Shown here piece after piece: positions 33,939 to 41,731 of a DNA stretch of 55,107 nucleotides; position 1 is the first letter of the stretch, and each line of letters begins with the position of its first letter. Source of the stretch: Acidobacteriota bacterium (lineage in GTDB: Bacteria > Acidobacteriota > Terriglobia > Terriglobales > Acidobacteriaceae); NCBI GenBank assembly GCA_028872955.1, contig JAGWNX010000012.1:1-55107 (forward strand), read 5' to 3'. A program made the position numbers and the translations under genes. The notes beneath the pieces are model-generated. The model saw nothing but the letters and a program-made list of their open reading frames with translations. It did not search any database and was not told the origin of the DNA.

Positions 33939-35085
33939 ACGAAGAAGAAGCGCCCGTGCGATGGGTCTGGCGCTGCTGCTGGCTTTGGCAGTGCCGCTGG
34001 CCGGGGGCCTGCGCGTCTACGCCCAGCAGGCGCCGCCAGCCGCAGGCGGAGTCACCATTGGGCCGCTGCTGGTGGATCACGATCCTGTCGCCTCGCCTGA
34101 CCCTGATCCGCCTGCCGGTGCGCCTGGCGCAGAGGCCGGCATGTCGGCTCAGCAGATTGCCCGCGAGCATGGCAAGTACACCCTGCGCGAAGATGCCTAC
34201 GAGGTGCGGCTGAACGCCGCCGTACTCGATGGCAGTGGCCGCTCCATCCAGACCCTGGACAAGGATGCGTTTCGCATCTACGAGGATGGCGTGCTGCAGA
34301 CGATCTCCTCGTTTCGCCATGAGGATCTGCCCGTCTCGCTCGGCATTCTGATCGACAGCTCGGGCTCGATGTACGACAAGCGTGTTGCCGTTGAGGATGC
34401 TTCGCTGGACCTGGTCAAGCTCTCCAATCCGGCCGATGAGGCCTTTGTGGTCGACTTCTCCTGGGAGGCCTTCATCGACCAGGACTTTACCAACGACATT
34501 GAGAAGTTGAAGCAGGGCCTCAGCTACATCAAGAGCAGCGGCGGCACGGCGATGTATGACGCCATGGTGGCCAGCGCGGACTACCTCTCGAAGAACGCCA
34601 AGCATCCCAAGCAGGTGCTGCTCATCATTACCGATGGCGAAGACAACGCCTCCACCGCAACGCTGGAGCAGGCGATACGACGTATTCAGGATATGGACGG
34701 CCCGGTGATCTACTGCGTAGGTCTGCTGTTTGGCGATGACGTCGATAAGGCCGAGGCGCGGCATGCGCGACGCGTGCTGGAGACGCTGGCCGACCAGACC
34801 GGCGGCGTGGCCTACTTCCCACGATCGGTCAAAGAAGTGGACTCGATTGCGGCGCAGGTAGCGCAGGACATCCGCACCCAGTACACGCTGACGTACCACT
34901 CCACGCGCTCGCCTGCGCTGGGTGGCTACCGGCAGGTGCATGTGGAGGCCAAGTCGCGCGAGTTTGGGCGCCTGACCGTGCGTACCCGTACCGGTTACTT
35001 TCCCCATCTCAACTCCGGCAACGGCGGCAGCGCGGCAGGGCAGGTGAGTCCGGCGTTGAACGATGCCGCTCGCCGCCCGCAGTAG
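33922..35085 (+). CDS. VWFA-related protein, Acidobacteria type, copy 2
   Basis: 387 aa paralogue of the gene before it, overlapping it by 17 nt. Arg-rich N-terminus then a signal peptide (MGLALLLALAVPLAGG) ending near VYAQQ. A Pro-rich linker at 40-70, then RLNAAVLDGSGRSIQTLDKD and a VWA domain with DSSGSM (metal site) and IITDGEDN. Together with copy 1 it is a tandem pair, so the two probably act together. ATG at 33922 lies inside the first gene; an internal ATG at 33961 is a fallback but would shorten the signal. Confidence 0.9.
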   Translation: MHRRSERRRSARAMGLALLLALAVPLAGGLRVYAQQAPPAAGGVTIGPLLVDHDPVASPDPDPPAGAPGAEAGMSAQQIAREHGKYTLREDAYEVRLNAAVLDGSGRSIQTLDKDAFRIYEDGVLQTISSFRHEDLPVSLGILIDSSGSMYDKRVAVEDASLDLVKLSNPADEAFVVDFSWEAFIDQDFTNDIEKLKQGLSYIKSSGGTAMYDAMVASADYLSKNAKHPKQVLLIITDGEDNASTATLEQAIRRIQDMDGPVIYCVGLLFGDDVDKAEARHARRVLETLADQTGGVAYFPRSVKEVDSIAAQVAQDIRTQYTLTYHSTRSPALGGYRQVHVEAKSREFGRLTVRTRTGYFPHLNSGNGGSAAGQVSPALNDAARRPQ

Positions 35086-35124
35086 CAACGGAAGTTTCCG
35101 CACAGGCAATAGGGGAGCCCTGGC

Positions 35125-36282
35125 ATGCAGAACCCAAAGCACGGCTTTGCAACGCGCGCCATCCACGACGGGCAGCAGCCCGATGCGCAGACTGGCGCAG
35201 TCAACGTACCCATCTATCTGACCTCCACCTACCAGCAGGAGGAGATCGGCAAGCACAAGGGCCACGAGTATGCGCGGCTGACCAACCCGACGCGCGATGC
35301 GCTGGAGGTTAGCCTGTGCTCCCTGGAGGGCGGCACCAGCGCCCACTGCTTTGCCAGCGGCATGGCAGCGCTTACCGCCCTGTGCACCATGATGCGGGCC
35401 GGGGACCACGTCGTCTGCTCGGACAATGTGTACGGCGGCACCTCGCGGCTGTTCAATCAGGTGCTCAGCGGCTACGGCATCGCGTTTACCTATGTCGATA
35501 CCAGCGACCCGGCGAACGTGGCGCGCGCCCTGCGTCCAGAGACCCGGCTGGTTCATATTGAGACGCCGACAAACCCGATGATGACCCTCACCGACATTGC
35601 AGCAGTGGCCGAGGTGTGTCACGCCAGCGGGGTAGAGCTGAGCGTGGACAACACCTTTCTGTCGCCCTACCTGCAACAGCCCATCGCACTTGGGGCAGAC
35701 ATCGTGATGCACTCGACGACCAAGTTCCTGAACGGGCACTCGGACGGTCTGGGCGGCGTGCTGGTAGGAACCCGGCCAGAGCACGCAGAGCGCTTCCGCT
35801 ACGTGCAGAAGTGCACCGGCGGAATTCTGTCGCCGTTTGAGAGTTATCTGCTGCTGCGCGGCGTCAAGACTCTGGCCGTACGCATGCGCCAGCACGACGC
35901 CAACGGCCGCGTGGTGGCGGAGTTTCTGCGCAGGCACCCCAGGGTGAGGCAGGTCTACTACCCGGGCCTTGCTGAGCATCCGCAGCATGCGCTTGCCCTG
36001 CGCCAGCAGACCGGCTTCGGCTCCATGATTACGATCGAGACGGGCTCGCGGGAGAACGCCAACGCGCTGGTGCGGCGGTTGCGGCTCGCCGTGCTGGCGG
36101 AGTCGCTGGGCGGCGTAGAGACGCTGGTGTGCCACCCGGCCACCATGACCCACGCGGCACTGGGTGCTGAGGGCCGGGCGCGGCTCGGCATCACGGATGG
36201 CCTGCTGCGCCTGTCGGTCGGGATCGAAGACGTGGCGGATATCCTTGCCGACCTGGACCAGGCGCTGGCCGGCATGCCGTAA
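35125..36282 (+). CDS. Cystathionine gamma-synthase/lyase family PLP enzyme
   Basis: 385 aa trans-sulfuration enzyme. PLP lysine Lys200 in HSTTKFLNGHSD; Asp175 in SVDNTF contacts the PLP nitrogen; YARLTNPTRDALE at the N-terminus. It could be cystathionine gamma-synthase, beta- or gamma-lyase, or methionine gamma-lyase; sequence alone does not settle this. The VWA copy 2 gene ends 39 nt before. GGGGAG upstream of the ATG. No other Met/Cys genes adjoin, though a CysJ-like reductase lies 2.3 kb downstream. Confidence 0.92.
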   Translation: MQNPKHGFATRAIHDGQQPDAQTGAVNVPIYLTSTYQQEEIGKHKGHEYARLTNPTRDALEVSLCSLEGGTSAHCFASGMAALTALCTMMRAGDHVVCSDNVYGGTSRLFNQVLSGYGIAFTYVDTSDPANVARALRPETRLVHIETPTNPMMTLTDIAAVAEVCHASGVELSVDNTFLSPYLQQPIALGADIVMHSTTKFLNGHSDGLGGVLVGTRPEHAERFRYVQKCTGGILSPFESYLLLRGVKTLAVRMRQHDANGRVVAEFLRRHPRVRQVYYPGLAEHPQHALALRQQTGFGSMITIETGSRENANALVRRLRLAVLAESLGGVETLVCHPATMTHAALGAEGRARLGITDGLLRLSVGIEDVADILADLDQALAGMP

Positions 36283-36289
36283 ACGCGGC

Positions 36290-36324
36290 ACTGCCGCCGG
36301 GCTGGTGGCAGCGGCGGCGGCAGT
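36290..36324. terminator. Hairpin between convergent genes
   Basis: ACTGCCGCC (36290-36298) pairs with GGCGGCAGT (36316-36324), loop 17 nt, between the PLP enzyme and lyase stops. No T-run, so termination is uncertain. Confidence 0.4.
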
Positions 36325-36338
36325 CGCTTGCAGCGTGG

Positions 36339-37790
36339 TTACTTGGGCGTCGTGGTGGGGGTTGGCCGGGTCGGGTTGAAGCGGGCGGCCAGCACCGGTG
36401 TGGAGACCGCATCGCTCGCGTTGGCAGTCTTCGCTACCTCCACGGCAAACACGTAGCTGGGGCCAAACATGTTGCTGGTAAAGAAGACCAGCTTCTTATC
36501 TGGCGAGAAGCGCACGTTCGGTTCCAGCCGGTAGTTGTGGTGGGCCATGTTGACCAGGTGCTCCGCGTGGAAGACGCCTGGCTGCCAGAAGTCAGGGCTG
36601 TTGAGCGCGCCGGTGGTGCCTTTGATCGGCTCCGGGTGGAAGAGCTCAATCCACTCGCCATCGGGTGCCTTGGCCACCTGGCCGGGGTCGCCACCATCGC
36701 CGGTAAACAGGTCAAGATCCTGGGTCAGGTTGAAGTGTATGGACCACTCGTTGCGTTGCATGTGGTAGGCCGTGCGCTTGCCCGTTGCCAGGTCGTAGCC
36801 GGCCAGGAAGAAGTCCTCGCCCTTGGGGTACTGCCAGTCGTACCAGATGGTCTGGCCGTCCAGGCCCCAGAACTCGTGTCCGGCGATCTCCATCTGCATG
36901 GTGCGCTTGTGGATGAGCGTGTTATGCGTGCCATCGGTATGGATCATCCAGATACGATCCACCTTCTGCCAGGGGCCTTCGTGGCAGTACATCAGCAGCG
37001 TGGGGTCAGAGGGCGAGAAGAGCAGGTGATTGACCCAGTCCGTCGAGTGCAGCAGTTCGGTGATCTTGCCGGTCTGCAGGTTGATGGTGAACAGCACCAG
37101 CGGGATGCGTGCAGCAAGCCGCGCCTCCATCATCTGGCCCTTGTTCTCTGCCTGCACCAGGAAGCCCGGCTGCGTGGGGGGGCGCGTGCTGTTGACTGCG
37201 GCGGCATGGTCTGCCGGGGTGACTGGCGCGTTGCGGCCGAACTCCCGGTCGGCATCGGCAGCGTTCTCCATGTAGGTGCCGGCGGCCAGCGTCTCATCCG
37301 CGTTGACGGTCGCAATGGTGGCGCGGGGTGGCAGGGCGACCAGCCGGGTAATGGCTCCGGTGATGAGGTCGGCTTTGTACACCACGGAGACGTGCGTGGC
37401 AGGGTCGTTCTGGGTGTAGAAGACGCTGTTGCTCTTGTGGCCGACGACGACCGTGTGGACCGCATTGCGGAAGTAAGCCGGCGTGCCCGGCTGTGCGTTT
37501 TCAGGCCGCGGCGGGTTCGCCACCAGCAGACGCGTCTTCCGGGTGGCCAGGTCGAGTGTGTGAATCCCGTCCGGAGCGTTGTAGACCATCAGCTTGCCGT
37601 CGGGCGAGTAGGCGTTGATGTTGAAGTAGAAGGCTGATGAGCCCGGCTCAGAGGTCAACCGATACACGCGGTGGCCGGTGTCCTGGTCAACCCAGGTGGT
37701 GGGCAGACTGGCAGATTGCGCCAGCATAGTGGTGCCCGCCAGTGAGGCCGTGAGCACTGCAGCAAGGATTGGCAGACGGAAAGAAGGCAT
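36339..37790 (-). CDS. Oligogalacturonate lyase family (PL22) protein
   Basis: 483 aa from the ATG at 37790; upstream in-frame sequence is unlikely to be coding. Signal peptide ends near TTMLAQS. The body is a seven-bladed beta-propeller like PL22 lyases, which split short pectin oligomers using Mn. Conserved His motifs: MYCHEGPW (His270), GHEFWGLDG (His305) and QRNEWSIHFN (His352), with FTGDGGDP. Exported form suggests action in the periplasm. No other pectin genes are in the window. Confidence 0.85.
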   Translation of the reverse strand: MPSFRLPILAAVLTASLAGTTMLAQSASLPTTWVDQDTGHRVYRLTSEPGSSAFYFNINAYSPDGKLMVYNAPDGIHTLDLATRKTRLLVANPPRPENAQPGTPAYFRNAVHTVVVGHKSNSVFYTQNDPATHVSVVYKADLITGAITRLVALPPRATIATVNADETLAAGTYMENAADADREFGRNAPVTPADHAAAVNSTRPPTQPGFLVQAENKGQMMEARLAARIPLVLFTINLQTGKITELLHSTDWVNHLLFSPSDPTLLMYCHEGPWQKVDRIWMIHTDGTHNTLIHKRTMQMEIAGHEFWGLDGQTIWYDWQYPKGEDFFLAGYDLATGKRTAYHMQRNEWSIHFNLTQDLDLFTGDGGDPGQVAKAPDGEWIELFHPEPIKGTTGALNSPDFWQPGVFHAEHLVNMAHHNYRLEPNVRFSPDKKLVFFTSNMFGPSYVFAVEVAKTANASDAVSTPVLAARFNPTRPTPTTTPK

Positions 37791-37976
37791 GGGAGGGAGG
37801 CTCCGGAGAGAGGTGGCGGCTTGAATTGGACGTACCACTTGCCGCGTGAGTGTTATACATGGTTTCGGATGCGAATGGGAAATTGTTTCTCTTCCTAATC
37901 CGACTGAATTCTTCCGCCGCGCGGGTGATGTTTCGCTAAAAATTGCATCCAATAGCTTTAGAGGAAAGGAGCCAGC

Positions 37977-38525
37977 ATGAAACTCCGAGGAAGGACGGCG
38001 GCCCTGGCGCTGCTGACCGTGGTGGTATTTGCCGGGGGCCAGAGAGCGATCGCGCAGATCGGTCTCTACGGTGGCCTTACCGGAGCGAAGCCGGCGGCCG
38101 CGAATACGGCGTGGATGTTTGGACCGTCTGCGGGAGTGTACTTCAACCGGGGCTACGGCGTGGTGGCGGCTGGCCCGGACGTGCGCGGGGCCTTTCTGAG
38201 TCGGGGAGATACGACCGGAAGCGGCTCCAGCGAGAGCCTGAAGACGCTTTTGCTTGGTTATCGCCTGGCTGTGACCCCGCATGTGCTGCCGTTCAAGCCC
38301 TATGGCGAGGTGCTGGGTGGCCTGGGCTCGCTGACGGCCGGGCAGGGAGCGGCACGGACGACCGGTCTGCATCCGGCGTATGGCTTCGCTGTGGGCCTCG
38401 ACTGGACGATCCTGCCGCGCCTTGACCTGCGCGCGCTGGAGTTTGCCGACGAGCGATTTACGGGCAATGCGGGGGCATTTTCTGAGCAGATCCTGACCAC
38501 GGGCGTGGTGTTGCGACTGCCCTGA
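37977..38525 (+). CDS. Small outer-membrane beta-barrel protein
   Basis: 182 aa. Signal peptide MKLRGRTAALALLTVVVFAG ending AIAQ. Alternating hydrophobic strands (GLYGGLTGA, GPSAGVYFN, GVVAAGPDVRGAF, YGFAVGLDW) and a final strand ending VVLRLP with a beta-barrel-like C-terminus suggest an eight-stranded porin-like barrel. AGGAAAGGAG precedes the ATG. Divergent from the lyase gene across a 186-nt AT-richer region. No specific family; function unknown. Confidence 0.78.
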   Translation: MKLRGRTAALALLTVVVFAGGQRAIAQIGLYGGLTGAKPAAANTAWMFGPSAGVYFNRGYGVVAAGPDVRGAFLSRGDTTGSGSSESLKTLLLGYRLAVTPHVLPFKPYGEVLGGLGSLTAGQGAARTTGLHPAYGFAVGLDWTILPRLDLRALEFADERFTGNAGAFSEQILTTGVVLRLP

Positions 38526-38529
38526 ACGG

Positions 38530-38557
38530 TTGCCAGAGGCAGATTTTCGCTTAAAAT
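38530..38557 (+). promoter_or_regulatory. Sigma-70-type promoter of the CysJ-like gene
   Basis: -35 TTGCCA (38530-38535) and -10 TAAAAT (38552-38557) with a 16-nt spacer. The -10 ends 6 nt before the ATG at 38564, so transcription should begin at the start codon. Confidence 0.65.
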
Positions 38558-38563
38558 AGAGGG

Positions 38564-39724
38564 ATGAGCGAAACAACCGAACAGTCTTCCCACGTGTCGA
38601 AGTACACGCGGAACAACCCCTATGTGTCCACCGTAACGGTCAACGAGCTGCTGACAGCGCCGGAGTCTGAGAAAGAGACGCGCCACATTGAGCTCTCGCT
38701 GGAGCCGGGCATGACGTATACGCCGGGGGATGCGGTCGGCATTTTGCCCGAGAATCGTCGGCAGGCTGTGGACGAGGTGCTGGCGGCGCTGCCGTTTACT
38801 GGCGATGAGCGGGTGCTGGACCACTATAAGGTCGAGATTGGCCTGGAAGAGGCACTGCGCACACGGCTGCACATCGGCAAGTTGACGCGCTCCAGCATTA
38901 ATCAGCTGGCCAAGCTTGCGCCTGACCACGCAGGTCTGAAGGAGTTGGCCGGACCAGAGAACAAGGAAAAGGCCGAGGACTACTGCTGGGGCCGTGAGTT
39001 TGTCGATCTGATGACGGACTTTCCGGGCACTATCGCCGAGCCGCAACAGCTCTTCCAGGTGCTGGCCCGTCTGACGCCGCGGATGTACTCCATCGCATCC
39101 AGCCAGGCCGTCCATACGGATAACGTGCAGACCACGGTGCGCGTGGTGCGGTATGACTCGCACGGTCGCAGCCGCCAGGGAGTAGCGAGCGGCCAGCTCG
39201 GAGACCGTTCGCCGGTGGGGACGCAACTGCCCATCTTCCTGCACTCCAACCAGAACTTTCGCCTGCCTGAGGACAACAGCCTGCCCGCCATCATGATTGG
39301 GCCGGGCACGGGCATCGCGCCCTTCCGGGCCTTTCTGGAAGAGCGTCAGGCTGCCGGTCACCCGGGCAAGAACTGGCTGTTCTTTGGCGAGCAGCGCGCC
39401 AAGTCAGACTTCCTGTATCGCGAGCAGCTGGAGCAGATGCACAAGGGTGGCGTGTTGACGAATCTGCATACGGCGTTCTCGCGCGACCAGGCCGCCAAGG
39501 TGTACGTGCAGGATCGTATGCGGGAGAATGCAGACGAGCTGTTCGCTTGGCTGGAGGAGGGTGCGTACTTCTACGTCTGCGGCGACGCCTCGCGCATGGC
39601 CAAGGACGTGGAGACGGCTCTGCTGGAGGCGATTGCCAAGGGGCTGCAGGGCACGCCGGAGCAGGCCAACGAGTACCTGGCTGCCATGAAGAAGCAGAAG
39701 CGCTACCAGCGCGACGTGTACTAG
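38564..39724 (+). CDS. CysJ-type flavoprotein reductase lacking the FMN domain
   Basis: 386 aa matching only the C-terminal half of sulfite reductase flavoprotein CysJ. The FAD-binding part includes HIELSLEPGMTYTPGDA (41-57) and RMYSIASS (173-180). The NADPH part has GPGTGIAPFRAF (246-257), YVCGDASRMAKDV and the CysJ-like end KRYQRDVY. The flavodoxin-like FMN domain that normally precedes it is absent, and the start codon sits at the promoter, so this is not a frameshift remnant. It would need a separate electron acceptor (flavodoxin or ferredoxin). A strong terminator follows. Confidence 0.92.
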   Translation: MSETTEQSSHVSKYTRNNPYVSTVTVNELLTAPESEKETRHIELSLEPGMTYTPGDAVGILPENRRQAVDEVLAALPFTGDERVLDHYKVEIGLEEALRTRLHIGKLTRSSINQLAKLAPDHAGLKELAGPENKEKAEDYCWGREFVDLMTDFPGTIAEPQQLFQVLARLTPRMYSIASSQAVHTDNVQTTVRVVRYDSHGRSRQGVASGQLGDRSPVGTQLPIFLHSNQNFRLPEDNSLPAIMIGPGTGIAPFRAFLEERQAAGHPGKNWLFFGEQRAKSDFLYREQLEQMHKGGVLTNLHTAFSRDQAAKVYVQDRMRENADELFAWLEEGAYFYVCGDASRMAKDVETALLEAIAKGLQGTPEQANEYLAAMKKQKRYQRDVY

Positions 39725-39750
39725 AGCTAAGTCCGCTCCGCCAAGAGAAC

Positions 39751-39797
39751 GAGGCTGCAGCCGGGCGTCCGATCGATGCCTGCGCTGCAGCCTCTTT
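39751..39797 (+). terminator. Terminator after the CysJ-like gene
   Basis: GAGGCTGCAGC (39751-39761) pairs with GCTGCAGCCTC (39784-39794); inside, CGGGC can pair with GCCTG. TTT follows. Position between convergent genes fits. Confidence 0.75.
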
Positions 39798-39818
39798 GGC
39801 TTGGTACCGCCGCTTTGC

Positions 39819-40049
39819 CTAGCGCGGCACGTGGCGTCTGATGGAGACCGGGGTAGCGGTGAGGTGGTGGTGACCGGCATGGAAGTGGGCCGGCACGACC
39901 GGGGTTGCGAACTGGTCACCGACGCTGGCGGCTTCGTGGAAGTCAGGCAGGGACTCGGCGGCTACGGACTGGGGGCGCTGCTGGCTGCGGCCGGTGACCA
40001 GGCCTGCGGCGAGTGCGAGAACAAAGGCAAAGATGTAGAGACGGACCAT
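39819..40049 (-). CDS. Small exported His-rich protein
   Basis: 76 aa from the ATG at 40049, with GGAGG about 11 nt upstream. N-terminal signal-like stretch MVRLYIFAFVLALAAGLVTG, then a polar region and a His-rich segment HFHAGHHHL (about residues 56-64) that could bind metal. An ending VSIRRHVPR. No family recognised. Convergent with the CysJ-like gene and downstream of DUF6526 on the same strand (210 nt gap). Confidence 0.6.
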   Translation of the reverse strand: MVRLYIFAFVLALAAGLVTGRSQQRPQSVAAESLPDFHEAASVGDQFATPVVPAHFHAGHHHLTATPVSIRRHVPR

Positions 40050-40259
40050 GGAGTGGGGACCTCCGAAGTGAAGCTTGCCTGCTGGGTACATCGGCAAGTC
40101 TAGGAGGGCCTTAATGGAACGGATATGCAACAGAAGCTCCATGGCTATACAACTTTTGGGTATTGGAGGCGTACCGGGGAGGCAGGGTGCTCCGCTGGGG
40201 GTATTAGCAAAGGAGTACTGGGCGCAGCGCCCTGCCAGGATTTGGGGTGGCGATTCCGC

Positions 40260-40700
40260 TCAGACGCGGAAGTTATCTGCCCGCCAGTTCCGGATCGCCT
40301 GTTTGATGGCCTTCTGGTCCAGAGACTCGTTGAGGGTGCGGGCGACGAGTGCAGGAATCTCTTCGTCCGAGGCGAAGCGCAGCCCCACGAGTTGCGCCTC
40401 AGTGAGCTTGTGGATCTGGGCGCGCTCGTCCGCAGGCAGCAGCGCACTCAGCCGCATCCGCTCCTCCAGCCGGATGACGCGGTCCTGCACCCTGAGCGCG
40501 TAGAGGCGCGTCTTGAAGGTGACGACCAGCAGCCCCAGCGACAGGATCACGTTCCACAGGTGCAGACGGGCTGCCGTGGGCCAGGAGTGGATGGTAATCA
40601 CGACGGAGACGATGACGTTGATGAGCAGAATCAGTGCGGCGAAGAAGTGAAAGGGTGGATCGAACCGGGCGTGATTCTTGTAGCTTTGTGGCGCAGGCAT
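40260..40700 (-). CDS. DUF6526 family membrane protein
   Basis: 146 aa from the ATG at 40700; upstream in-frame sequence is Cys/Arg-rich and unlikely. N-terminal motif PQSYKNHARFDPPFHFF is characteristic of DUF6526. Two membrane helices (about 18-42 and 48-66) precede a charged cytoplasmic helical tail (VIRLEERMRL...LTEAQLVGLRFASDEEIPALV). Function unknown. Confidence 0.85.
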   Translation of the reverse strand: MPAPQSYKNHARFDPPFHFFAALILLINVIVSVVITIHSWPTAARLHLWNVILSLGLLVVTFKTRLYALRVQDRVIRLEERMRLSALLPADERAQIHKLTEAQLVGLRFASDEEIPALVARTLNESLDQKAIKQAIRNWRADNFRV

Positions 40701-40807
40701 GGGCTTCCTTTCAGCGCATGGCACAGGTAGGGTGGCGAATCGATGGGATGATACATGGCCCGAGCTGCGCTGCGATACCGCAGGTGCGCGCCAGGCGCAT
40801 GCCGGGT

Positions 40808-40813
40808 TAGGCT
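40808..40813 (+). promoter_or_regulatory. TAGGCT box 6 nt before nfo
   Basis: TAGGCT, then GGTTGC, then the ATG at 40820. No Shine-Dalgarno present. It fits the spacing of other predicted leaderless starts in this window. Confidence 0.35.
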
Positions 40814-40819
40814 GGTTGC

Positions 40820-41683
40820 ATGGCAAGCAAGCGGCGGATTGGCGTACATGTAGGAACGGCCGGCGGCAGCTGGACCGCGGTGGACCGGGCAGTAGCGGCC
40901 GGGGCAGATACTTTTCAGATCTTTACCGCCAGTCCGCGCATGTGGAAGGCCGCGCCAGTGAAGGCCGAAGACGCGGCCAGGATGCGTGCGGCCCGTGCCG
41001 CGCAGGATGTTAGCCCTGGCGTGGTGCATGCCAGCTACCTGATCAACGTATGCAGCCAGACAGAGAGCGTTCGGCAGAACTCCGTGGGTGCGTTTCGCGG
41101 CGAGGTGGAGCGTGCGATGGCGCTGGGCATGGAGTATCTGGTGCTGCACCCCGGCAGCTGGAAGGGACTGACCCGCGACGAGGGGCTGCGGCTGGCAGCA
41201 GAGTCCATCACCCGAGCCGTGGATGGCATCGACTTTGCAGGCAAGGACTTTCACATCCTGATTGAGAACACGGCTGGAGCGGAGTTCAGCCTGGGCGGCA
41301 AGCTGGAGCAGGTGGCCGAGCTGGTGGAGTGCCTGAAGCCCAGCGCGCCGGTTGCGGTTTGCCTGGATACGTGCCATCTGCACGTCTCCGGCTACGACAT
41401 TGTGACCGAAGACGGCTACGCCGAGACCATGATGCTGGTGCGGGATACGGTTGGCCTGGACGCGGTGCGGGTGTGGCACTGTAACGACGCCAAGGCTCCG
41501 CTGGGCAGCAAGCTGGACCGCCATGAGCACATTGGCGAGGGAACCATCGGGGCAGAGGCGTTCCGGCGGTTGCTGCATGACGCGCGGTTTGCGCATGCGG
41601 CGTTCATTGCAGAGACGCCAGTGGATGCACCGGGCGACGAGGCGCGCAATGTAGGTGTGTTGCGCACGCTGGCGGCGGGATAA
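40820..41683 (+). CDS. nfo: Endonuclease IV (AP endonuclease)
   Basis: 287 aa TIM-barrel enzyme nicking DNA at abasic sites. All nine zinc ligands of the family can be placed: His70, His110, Glu149, Asp183, His186, His220, Asp233, His235 and Glu265 (in HASYLINV, LVLHPGSWKG, ILIENTAG, CLDTCHLHVSGYD, WHCND, DRHEHIGEG, AETPVD). Start ATG 40820 gives RRIGVHVGTAGG at the N-terminus as expected. Predicted leaderless. The next gene, leuS, starts 48 nt after the stop. Confidence 0.96.
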   Translation: MASKRRIGVHVGTAGGSWTAVDRAVAAGADTFQIFTASPRMWKAAPVKAEDAARMRAARAAQDVSPGVVHASYLINVCSQTESVRQNSVGAFRGEVERAMALGMEYLVLHPGSWKGLTRDEGLRLAAESITRAVDGIDFAGKDFHILIENTAGAEFSLGGKLEQVAELVECLKPSAPVAVCLDTCHLHVSGYDIVTEDGYAETMMLVRDTVGLDAVRVWHCNDAKAPLGSKLDRHEHIGEGTIGAEAFRRLLHDARFAHAAFIAETPVDAPGDEARNVGVLRTLAAG

Positions 41684-41717
41684 ATCGTGTTGCGCGTCGT
41701 GAGGACAGGGGTTTCTT

Positions 41718-41723
41718 TACAAT
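41718..41723 (+). promoter_or_regulatory. TACAAT box 8 nt before leuS
   Basis: TACAAT followed by 8 nt and the ATG at 41732. No Shine-Dalgarno and no convincing -35. Predicted start of transcription is at or 1-2 nt before the ATG. Confidence 0.45.
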
Positions 41724-41731
41724 AGAATCCT

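Noticed and set aside
33553..36291. 912-aa open frame opposite the VWA and PLP enzyme genes
   Set aside because: Shadow frame of confirmed genes with Arg/His-rich composition and no domains.
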